Part shown: positions 1-5,367 of the stretch, in pieces | Layout of the letters: every line of letters begins with the position of its first letter | How positions within the stretch are numbered: position 1 is the stretch's first letter | DNA from: Clostridia bacterium | GTDB taxonomy: Bacteria > Bacillota_A > Clostridia > Christensenellales > Aristaeellaceae | Length of the DNA stretch: 5,367 bases | Assembly: GCA_017530275.1 (NCBI GenBank) | Contig: JAFXMP010000273.1 | Span: 1 to 5,367 of the forward strand | Direction: 5' to 3' | The notes under the pieces: model-generated | What the model saw: only the letters and a program-made list of their open reading frames with translations | Database searches by the model: none | What the model was told of the DNA's origin: nothing | Program-made: the position numbers and the translations under genes

Positions 1-165
1 AAGACAGGGCGGGAGGTGCTGACCCTCCTGCGCACAGTTAGTCAGGAACTGGGCATCACCATGATCCTGGTAACCCATGATTTGGGCGTAGCGGAACAGG
101 CCGAGCGCATCATCCGCTTGGAGGACGGACAAGTCGTTGATGATAGCGGGGTGACGGTGCAATGA
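1..165 (+). CDS. ABC transporter ATP-binding protein, LolD/MacB class (3' end only)
   Basis: This is the C-terminal 54 residues of a cytoplasmic ABC ATPase; the gene begins upstream of the window. The visible part starts at KTGREVLTLLR, the helix that follows the Walker B/D-loop in LolD/MacB-type ATPases (usually after 'LD'). It continues through ITMILVTHD, whose His (codon 76-78) is the H-loop (switch) histidine, and then AERIIRLEDGQVV, the usual closing strand and turn of this family. Walker A, Q-loop, LSGGQ signature and Walker B are all off the left edge, so they cannot be checked. The stop TGA at 163-165 overlaps the next ATG (ATGA), so ATPase and permease are probably translationally coupled and made in fixed ratio. 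By family knowledge it hydrolyses ATP to drive the FtsX-type permease encoded next. The ATPase class is firm; the substrate is unknown. Confidence 0.93.
   Translation, partial: KTGREVLTLLRTVSQELGITMILVTHDLGVAEQAERIIRLEDGQVVDDSGVTVQ
148..154 (+). promoter_or_regulatory. Ribosome binding site of the FtsX-type permease
   Basis: GGGGTGA lies inside the end of the ATPase gene, 7 bases before the ATG at 162. It is a good match to the GGAGGTGA-type Shine-Dalgarno sequence. It supports the ATG at 162 over the in-frame ATG at 177 (Met6), which has no comparable site at the right distance. Confidence 0.65.
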
Positions 166-3008
166 AACGCCTCACCATGAATCAGGTGGCAAAAGCCAGC
201 CTGAAAGCCAACAAAAAAGCCTATCGCAGCCTGGCTGTCGGCATTTTCCTTGCGGTGTATCTGTGCACGGCGGCGGTGCTTGGGGCTTACGGCACGATCC
301 AGGCGAACCAGCAGAAAATCATTGATCGTGTGGGATTTATCGATGGCTTTTTCCTGAACAGTGCCAGCGTATCGGATGAAACCGTGCGCAGCAGCGGATG
401 GTTTGCCCGCGTCGGCAAGGTATACGTCACCGCCCAGATCGACAAAACGGGGCAGTATGTGGGGTACTACGACGAGGAAGCATTATCCTTGATGCCCAGA
501 ACGTGTGTGGAAGGCCGCATGCCGGAGAATCCCGGCGAAATCGCCATGGAAGAAACCGCCCTGGCCCAGCTTCGCTTGGATATCGGGGTGGGCGATCAGG
601 TCACCTGCACCATGCAGCCCGTGGAAGGACTGCCGGAGGAAAGAACCTATACCCTGGTGGGCGTGCTGGCCGATCAATCCCCCTATATGGAAAGCTACGG
701 CTCCATGCTGACAGATCACGGCACCCCCGAATGGCCTAACGCCCTGGTATATCCCCAGGATGCGCCTTTTCAAACGGGCGATCCCGCCGTGCACCGCGTA
801 GTCACTTACGCAACCCTGGTTACCTATAGCCGGTTCACAAATTCCGACGCTTACGAAGCGTGGGGCTATAACTTCATTGCCGTCAGCCGTTCCACCGGCC
901 AGGCTACCTGGTACGACCCAGCTCTGGAGGATCTGGAAAAATACGCCGGGCAATCCATGATCTGGTGGATCATGGGCGGAGCGCTGCTGTTGACTTGCGG
1001 CATCGGCATCTCCAGCGCCATGGAAAGTATGCTGGCGCAAAAGACGGAGGAAATCGGAATGCTACGGGCGGTGGGCGCTACCCGGCGGCAGATCCGGCGA
1101 CTGTTCGGGCGGGACGGGTGGCTGCTGTGCCTTATCGCCCTGCCCATCGGCATGGGACTTGGCATCGTGACCGTGTGGGTCATATCCCGGTTCGCGGAAG
1201 GGACGATCCTGTTCCGGCTGAACGGCTGGCTGTTGCTGCCTGTGGCGGCACTCTCCGCCCTGTGCGTGCTCCTGTCCTCAAGACTTCCACTGAAACGAGC
1301 CTCCCGGCAAACGCCCATGGGTGTGCTGAGGGATACGGGGACACTGCGCAAAGCCAAGCGATTCCAAAGCAAAAAGCAGTTCCGGGCCACCCGGCTCATC
1401 GCTTCCCGTCAAACCCGGTTGCATCCCCTGCGGCAGGCGGGCGCTTCGGTGATGGTGGCGCTGACCTTGTTGCTGACCGCTATCGAGTTGGATGGATTTC
1501 TGTATCAATCAGATTATCAGCCCGCCTACGACTTTTATATCCAGCCCATAAACGGACATTACACCACGATTACGTTGGATTCTATGCATTTTGCCAATCA
1601 GGTGGCTAAAGAAAACGTGCTGACGGAGCAAGACCTTCAGCAAATCCACGCGATTGAAAAGGTGCAGTCCGTCACAGTGGAAACCTCGGCGACTATCCTG
1701 TTGGAGTTGAATGAAGAGGAAGTGCCCCAATACCTCCGGGATTACTATACGGAGGAGCGGCTCGTTCCCGGGCTTCGTAACGGCGATGTGGCTTCGCTTC
1801 ATTACAGCTTTCATAATGCGGTCATGCCCTTTATCTTCACGGATTCTTTGGCTTATCTGCTGGAGGACACGCCTGACCAGGTAACCGATTTAACGGACGA
1901 ATACCGTGTCTGGAACGCGAAAGCCTTTCAGGAGATGCGGGCGGCTCAAAAGGGCTACGGCGTTACGGGCAAGCTGATCCCCCTGACGATCGAAGTCGTC
2001 GATGTGAACGGTCCCTCTTTCCAGCAAGGTATCGTGGATGGAAGAATCAATATTGCCGCCCTGGACGCGGGGCAGGAGGTACTGGTCTATGCCCCGTCGC
2101 TGGGCTACTGGGAAACGGTGGAGCACGGTGAAACCGTGGGCAACGTCGCCGGAGCCGACTTTGGAGAATATCACCCGGATGCCAGGCTGAAAGGCATGGC
2201 TGTTAACGATTATTTCAAGGCCGGGCAATCCCTGTCTCTGCTCCAGGCGCTGACGGAGCCTGATAACGGCCTCATGGAACGCGGCTCCGCGCCCTATACC
2301 CAGACGGAATTGGAAGATTTGGAGCAATCCTATCGCAGTATTCATACCGATGCTGCGTCCGTGTTGGTGGGTGCGGTGCTGGAAAGCGCGCCTTTGGGCA
2401 GCAACGGCTTGTGCCTGATCACTACGGAAAAGGGCCTCCGGGCTCTGGGCTTTGCGCCAACCCAGCCCACCTACGTCCGGATCACCCTGACAGGCGAAGT
2501 AGATCAAGCAACGGAGGAAGCCATTCAGCGCCGCCTGGAAACCATCGCTTCCCGTGCCGGGATGGAGGTAAAAAACCGCATGGCAAACGCCCGGGAGAAC
2601 GCCCAGCGGCAGCGGCAGACTGAAATCGTTTTCCTGGGCGTCATCATCCTGTTCTTCGCCGTGGCTGTGTCCATGCAGGTAAGCAATGCTGGACGCCGCA
2701 TCCGGGCGGATCAGCGCATGATCGGCACCCTCCGGGCCGTCGGCGCGGATGAAAAAGCGCTCATGGGCTGCTATCGCCTGCCCATGCTTGTAACGACCGC
2801 TGCGGGGCTGCTGCTGGCGCTCTGCCTGTTCATTCTCATGGGGACAGCGGCATATCATTATTTCCTGGCGAGCCATCACCTCGTCCTGATGCTTCCGCTG
2901 ATGATCCTCACGGCCGCGCTTTGCGCCTTGTGCTGCTTGATCGGCGTGAAGGCACGGCTTCGGCAGTTGTTGAACAAGAGTGTGGTCGAAAACATAAGGG
3001 AGCTATAA
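162..3008 (+). CDS. ABC transporter permease with two FtsX domains (MacB/LolC-like, 948 aa)
   Basis: This is an integral-membrane permease of the type VII ABC (MacB/LolCDE/FtsX) class. Hydrophobic segments by eye lie at about residues 24-43, 264-285, 319-341, 353-372, 427-446, 821-841, 873-894 and 905-928, giving eight helices as two four-helix halves with both ends in the cytoplasm. Outer-face domain 1 (about 44-263) has the MacB-type core pattern EGRMPENPGEIAMEE...LDIGVGDQV at 117-147. Outer-face domain 2 (about 447-820) is much larger. Each half carries the cytoplasmic coupling motif after its second helix: EEIGMLRAVGATRRQIRRLF (296-315) and MIGTLRAVGADEKALMGCY (853-871). The basic linker 373-426, with P-x-GVLRD at 385-391, joins the halves; the C-terminus VVENIREL repeats that ending. 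The start overlaps the ATPase stop, and the Ig-like partner follows after 3 bases. Family members export peptides or lipids or signal across the membrane; which applies here is unknown. Related double-FtsX proteins include BceB-like exporters, but those usually have ten helices and one large outer domain, so that assignment is not favoured. Confidence 0.95.
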   Translation: MKRLTMNQVAKASLKANKKAYRSLAVGIFLAVYLCTAAVLGAYGTIQANQQKIIDRVGFIDGFFLNSASVSDETVRSSGWFARVGKVYVTAQIDKTGQYVGYYDEEALSLMPRTCVEGRMPENPGEIAMEETALAQLRLDIGVGDQVTCTMQPVEGLPEERTYTLVGVLADQSPYMESYGSMLTDHGTPEWPNALVYPQDAPFQTGDPAVHRVVTYATLVTYSRFTNSDAYEAWGYNFIAVSRSTGQATWYDPALEDLEKYAGQSMIWWIMGGALLLTCGIGISSAMESMLAQKTEEIGMLRAVGATRRQIRRLFGRDGWLLCLIALPIGMGLGIVTVWVISRFAEGTILFRLNGWLLLPVAALSALCVLLSSRLPLKRASRQTPMGVLRDTGTLRKAKRFQSKKQFRATRLIASRQTRLHPLRQAGASVMVALTLLLTAIELDGFLYQSDYQPAYDFYIQPINGHYTTITLDSMHFANQVAKENVLTEQDLQQIHAIEKVQSVTVETSATILLELNEEEVPQYLRDYYTEERLVPGLRNGDVASLHYSFHNAVMPFIFTDSLAYLLEDTPDQVTDLTDEYRVWNAKAFQEMRAAQKGYGVTGKLIPLTIEVVDVNGPSFQQGIVDGRINIAALDAGQEVLVYAPSLGYWETVEHGETVGNVAGADFGEYHPDARLKGMAVNDYFKAGQSLSLLQALTEPDNGLMERGSAPYTQTELEDLEQSYRSIHTDAASVLVGAVLESAPLGSNGLCLITTEKGLRALGFAPTQPTYVRITLTGEVDQATEEAIQRRLETIASRAGMEVKNRMANARENAQRQRQTEIVFLGVIILFFAVAVSMQVSNAGRRIRADQRMIGTLRAVGADEKALMGCYRLPMLVTTAAGLLLALCLFILMGTAAYHYFLASHHLVLMLPLMILTAALCALCCLIGVKARLRQLLNKSVVENIREL
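2996..3002 (+). promoter_or_regulatory. Ribosome binding site of the Ig-like anchored protein
   Basis: AAGGGAG lies in the last codons of the permease gene, 9 bases before the ATG at 3012. Together with the 3-base gap between permease stop and this start, it implies coupled translation within one mRNA and fixes the start at 3012, directly ahead of a clear signal peptide. Confidence 0.65.
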
Positions 3009-3011
3009 AAC

Positions 3012-4979
3012 ATGAAAAATATATACAGAATCGCGGTTTTGCTGACCGCTTTGCTTCTGATACCCATTTTCGCCGTCCGCGCGGAGGAAACCCCAGCGTT
3101 TTCCATCGACCAGCGCCGGGTATTACAGGGCATGAACCGCTCCTGGCTGCAAGGGTATGAGCCGAAAATATCCAACAACGTCCTATCCCTGGTGCTGCCC
3201 ATATTGTCCGATCAGGCAGAAGGAGCCATACAGACAGAATTGCTGATGCCGGACGAAAGCATTTCTCCCTTCAAGCCCCAAACCATGTTTATCAAAACCC
3301 AGCGATCGGAAAGCGGAGTGTACGCGGTGCGGCTGAACCTGGAATTGTACTCGGACAGGAAAAACGGCGATTACGCATGCACGATCCGCGTTTCCGGCAA
3401 GACCAGGCAGGGAAATGCCCTTCAAACGGATTTTCCATACACCATCCAAATCCGGGACGGCGCGCCGAACACGGAAATCAAGCGCATAGAAATTTCGGAC
3501 ATGCAATCGGATTTCACCGTGGGCGAGGATGGTTTCATCCGTGCTTCGTTTCATAATCCCTGCCGGACGGTTCCCTTTGAGCAGATCGTCCTGCGGGTCA
3601 GCGATTCCAGTGGTGAAATCATCCCCCAGGGCGCAGACGTCCTATACCTGCCCGATCTGGGACCCGGCGAAAGCGCCCAAATTACCTTCCCCATGACCGT
3701 CTTAAAGAAAGCCGCCGTGTCCCCGCACAGCCTGAAATTTGATCTAAGCTGGGCGGCGCTGGGCCAGACCGTCACCCAATCAGAGAGCTTTACCCGGCAA
3801 GTGACGCAAAAAGCCCAGCTGGAGCCGGGCGGCATCCAGGTGGAGGGGTCCGTGACGGCAGGAGAAAAATGGACGGCTGCGCTGCCCCTGATGAACCCCG
3901 GCAACGCGGAAATCCACAGCGTGATGGCGTCGCTGTCGCTGCCAGGCCTGGTAGAAAAGCAGGCTGTGCTGGTTGGAAATATCGCTCCCGGCGAAACTAA
4001 AGAAGCGCAGTTTGCTGTGATCCCCGGCAAAGGCGTGTCCGGCGATTTCAGCGGTACGATTGCCGTCACCGGGACGGATGGAAACGGCAACCCCGTCGCC
4101 TTCTCTGTGCCCGTCAGCCTGACGGTGGAAAAGCCGTCGGACGTGCTGACTGTTTCTCTGCGGATGGACGTTAGCCAGGTGCAGGGGGATTTGAAGGTGG
4201 GCGAGAACGGCGTTCTGACCGCCACACTTACCAATCCCGACCCGCTGATCCCATACGAAAGCATCACCCTGCGGATCACGGACAACAGCGGCGATATCCT
4301 ACCCCAGGCGGCGGATACGGTGTATATCCCCGCCCTGGCTCCAGGCGCGTCCTATTCGCTGTCCTTCCCCGTCACGGTGCTGCCCAAAGCCTCCGTGTCC
4401 CCCCACATCCTGAAACTTGAAATGAACTGGATCGCCCGGAAACAGACCGTCACCCAGACCGAAAGCTACACCCTGCCGGTCCGGCAGGAAATCCGACTGG
4501 AGCAGGGGGGATTGAAAATGGCCTCCAGCGTCATCGCCGGGGATTCCGTCACCCTCTCCCTGCCCCTCATGAATATGGGCAAAGCGGATATTGTCAATGT
4601 ATTAGCAACCGTGTCCCTGCCCGGCATAACGGAACGGCAGGCCGTGCTGGTGGGCACGATTGCTCCTGGCGAAACCCGGCAGGCGCAAATCACCCTTACC
4701 ACTGGCAAAGACGTATCCGGCGATTTTCATGGAACACTCACCGTGGAAGGGGAGGACAACGACGGAAATCCTGTTTCCTTCTCTCTGCCAGTCAGCCTGA
4801 CGGTGGAAAAGCCTGTCAGCCAAACCGCAACCACAGGCGAAACGACACTGAAAGATGAAAAAACGCCGCTGCTGGTTTACGGGCTGGCCGGAGGATGCGG
4901 GTTGTTTTTTGCGGCCTTTCTCCTGCAAGGAATCTTGTTGAGAAGGAAGATTCGTCGATTGGAAGAAGAAAAGCTATAA
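3012..4979 (+). CDS. Secreted, membrane-anchored protein with tandem Ig-like (COG1361/CARDB-type) domains; ABC-system partner
   Basis: The product has 655 residues. It opens with a signal peptide, MKNIY plus the hydrophobic run IAVLLTALLLIPIFAV, with likely signal peptidase I cleavage after AVRA (residue 24). There is no lipobox and no LPxTG sorting signal. Residues 25-150 form an N-terminal beta-rich domain. Residues 157-375 and 383-601 are two copies of one unit, aligned without gaps at a spacing of 226 residues and about 55% identical by hand count. Each copy contains two beta-sandwich-like halves, each with a 'PGE/PGA + S/T' turn (218-221, 326-329, 444-447, 552-555), typical of CARDB/NEW3/COG1361 Ig-like modules. 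A Thr-rich linker (602-617) leads to one membrane helix (about 619-643) and a basic cytoplasmic tail, RRKIRRLEEEKL. It should therefore display its domains outside the cell, tethered beside the permease encoded 3 bases upstream. A role as adaptor, substrate-binding or wall-contacting subunit is inference. No enzymatic motif was seen. It is the last gene of the + strand unit. Confidence 0.9.
   Translation: MKNIYRIAVLLTALLLIPIFAVRAEETPAFSIDQRRVLQGMNRSWLQGYEPKISNNVLSLVLPILSDQAEGAIQTELLMPDESISPFKPQTMFIKTQRSESGVYAVRLNLELYSDRKNGDYACTIRVSGKTRQGNALQTDFPYTIQIRDGAPNTEIKRIEISDMQSDFTVGEDGFIRASFHNPCRTVPFEQIVLRVSDSSGEIIPQGADVLYLPDLGPGESAQITFPMTVLKKAAVSPHSLKFDLSWAALGQTVTQSESFTRQVTQKAQLEPGGIQVEGSVTAGEKWTAALPLMNPGNAEIHSVMASLSLPGLVEKQAVLVGNIAPGETKEAQFAVIPGKGVSGDFSGTIAVTGTDGNGNPVAFSVPVSLTVEKPSDVLTVSLRMDVSQVQGDLKVGENGVLTATLTNPDPLIPYESITLRITDNSGDILPQAADTVYIPALAPGASYSLSFPVTVLPKASVSPHILKLEMNWIARKQTVTQTESYTLPVRQEIRLEQGGLKMASSVIAGDSVTLSLPLMNMGKADIVNVLATVSLPGITERQAVLVGTIAPGETRQAQITLTTGKDVSGDFHGTLTVEGEDNDGNPVSFSLPVSLTVEKPVSQTATTGETTLKDEKTPLLVYGLAGGCGLFFAAFLLQGILLRRKIRRLEEEKL
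3177..3458 (+). repeat. Degenerate N-terminal half copy of the Ig-like repeat unit
   Basis: Residues about 56-149 of the anchored protein resemble the second half of each 226-residue unit. GDYACTIRVSG (119-129) lines up with GDFSGTIAVTG (344-354), and VLPIL (61-65) with ALPLM (290-294). Length and beta-strand spacing are close but need small gaps. This suggests the order B'-A-B-A-B for the outer region. The similarity is weak and was judged by eye; it is visible at protein level only. Confidence 0.4.
3480..4136 (+). repeat. Intragenic tandem repeat, copy 1 (678-bp period)
   Basis: This encodes residues 157-375 of the anchored Ig-like protein. It pairs without any insertion or deletion with copy 2, at a constant offset of 678 bases (226 codons). 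Anchor points include GEDG/GENG, VSPH, TVTQ, VGNIAPGET/VGTIAPGET, VSGDF and the closing PVSLTVEKP. At DNA level most of the match has drifted, but 23 bases at 4113-4135 are identical to 4791-4813. Confidence 0.88.
4158..4814 (+). repeat. Intragenic tandem repeat, copy 2 (678-bp period)
   Basis: This encodes residues 383-601 of the anchored Ig-like protein and is the partner of copy 1. About 120 of 219 residues are identical by hand count. The second half (residues 496-601) is better conserved between copies than the first. The only cysteine of copy 1 (residue 184) is Asp here. A short spacer (residues 376-382) separates the copies. Confidence 0.88.
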
Positions 4980-4997
4980 CAAAACTTAGAAAGCAAC

Positions 4998-5023
4998 CTC
5001 TCCAGATTTTTCTTTCTGGAGAG
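4998..5023 (-). terminator. Hairpin between convergent genes, probable terminator
   Basis: CTCTCCAGA (4998-5006) and TCTGGAGAG (5015-5023) form a perfect 9-bp stem with an 8-base loop. It sits 13 bases after the stop of the - strand frame and 18 bases after the stop of the + strand operon. Read on the - strand, the stem is followed by GTTGCTTTCTAAGTTTTG, a moderate T-rich tail. Read on the + strand there is no T-tract, so it fits best as a terminator for the - strand frame and only possibly as a two-way one. This is the only structure seen between the convergent genes. Confidence 0.55.
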
Positions 5024-5036
5024 ACTGTTCGCATTC

Positions 5037-5330
5037 CTATGAAATCATTTGAAAATGTTTTAAAGCATCCTCAATCGCTTTTTCTTTCTCTGGTGGGCAT
5101 TGGGGAATGCGATTTCCCTCAGATTTGGGCTTGTTATAACACGCTCGTTCGATGATACCGTTCTTTGCTTTTACCTGGGCGATATACAGGCAGGAGACTT
5201 TCAGGCCGGTGTGCTGGAACACATAATCCTTAATCTCGCCGTAAGACGCCTTGCTTTCAGCGGGTGTTATATCCATATCATCCAGGTCGATCCCCACCTG
5301 AATTACATCGTCTGGTTTTTGTTGGGACAA
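5037..5330 (-). pseudogene. 3' remnant of an RlmD/RumA-type 23S rRNA (uracil-5-)-methyltransferase: C-terminal extension domain
   Basis: The frame encodes 97 residues from a TTG at 5330-5328. The pattern DDMDITPAESKASYGEIKDYV..TGLKVSCLYIAQVKAKNGIIER..YNKPKSE...CPPEKEKAIEDALKHFQMI matches, from memory, the extension found after the catalytic domain in many clostridial RlmD/RumA-type methyltransferases; short stand-alone pieces are often annotated '23S rRNA methyltransferase'. Upstream of the TTG the same frame continues as IETVLSLS (5348-5325), resembling the conserved H-[VI]-E-T-V-x-x-L-S end of the catalytic domain, and is then closed by TGA at 5351-5349. Nothing of the SAM-binding or catalytic cysteine regions lies in the window. 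No convincing Shine-Dalgarno precedes the TTG. I therefore read it as a broken gene's 3' end. A free-standing small protein of unknown role remains possible. It converges with the ABC operon. Confidence 0.6.
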
Positions 5331-5367
5331 CGAAAGTACCGTCTCTATTCAGAATAAATCTTTCCTT

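Noticed and set aside
965..1609. 214-codon + strand frame in another phase within the permease
   Set aside because: It overlaps the FtsX coupling motif and helices that are clearly coded in the main frame, and its translation is Gly/Arg/Ala-rich with no recognisable domain.
1890..2879. Long antisense open frame (329 codons) on the - strand inside the permease gene
   Set aside because: It lies wholly opposite a well-supported gene, its translation is low-complexity and rich in His/Gln/Arg as expected of a GC-rich shadow frame, and no family pattern or ribosome site was seen.
3012..3090. Lipoprotein signal peptide on the Ig-like protein
   Set aside because: There is no cysteine in the lipobox position; the AVRA-E site fits signal peptidase I.
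3551..4285. Antisense open frame (244 codons) opposite the Ig-like gene
   Set aside because: It spans parts of the two repeats and its Ser/Thr/Pro-rich translation mirrors the sense codons. It has no independent support.
4113..4813. CRISPR-like or mobile-element direct repeat (23 identical bases at 4113 and 4791)
   Set aside because: Only two copies exist, both in frame and encoding the same PVSLTVEKP ending of the protein repeat. This is explained by the intragenic duplication.
4800..4979. Sortase-type cell-wall anchor at the end of the Ig-like protein
   Set aside because: The hydrophobic segment plus basic tail resembles one, but there is no LPxTG-like motif before it, so it is called a simple membrane anchor.
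4895..5357. Two + strand frames (4895-5155 and 5100-5357) in the 3' region
   Set aside because: One overlaps the end of the Ig-like gene and crosses the hairpin. The other is the direct antisense of the methyltransferase extension, whose - strand reading has a recognisable pattern.

Overview
The window looks like a GC-rich chromosomal or metagenomic segment from a Gram-positive, Clostridia-type Firmicute. The reasons are the Shine-Dalgarno sites, the style of the long double-FtsX permease, a membrane-anchored secreted partner with no outer-membrane component, and a C-terminal domain typical of clostridial RlmD/RumA-like proteins. No species can be named from the sequence alone.

Bases 1-4979 on the + strand hold three tightly packed genes that read as one transcription unit: (i) the last 54 codons of an ABC ATPase of the LolD/MacB class, cut by the window edge; (ii) a 948-residue permease with two FtsX-type halves, whose start overlaps the ATPase stop (ATGA); (iii) a 655-residue exported protein with a signal peptide, tandem Ig-like (COG1361/CARDB/NEW3-type) domains and one C-terminal membrane anchor, starting 3 bases after the permease stop. 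The promoter must lie upstream of the window.

The likely joint function is a type VII (MacB/LolCDE/FtsEX-like) mechanotransmission ABC system. The ATPase would drive conformational change through the permease into two large outer-face domains, and the Ig-like protein would be a membrane-tethered outer-face partner. Substrate and function cannot be read from the sequence. The most distinctive element is the third protein. About two thirds of it is a gap-free 226-residue (678-bp) duplication, and its N-terminal domain looks like an older, decayed half copy of the same unit.

Bases 4980-5036 hold a 9-bp hairpin between convergent genes. Bases 5037-5348 on the - strand hold an open frame that matches the C-terminal extension of clostridial RlmD/RumA-type 23S rRNA (uracil-5-)-methyltransferases. 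It is preceded in frame by a recognisable piece of the methyltransferase body and then by a stop codon, so it is probably a decayed 3' remnant rather than an intact gene.

No tRNA, rRNA, CRISPR array, insertion sequence or riboswitch was seen.
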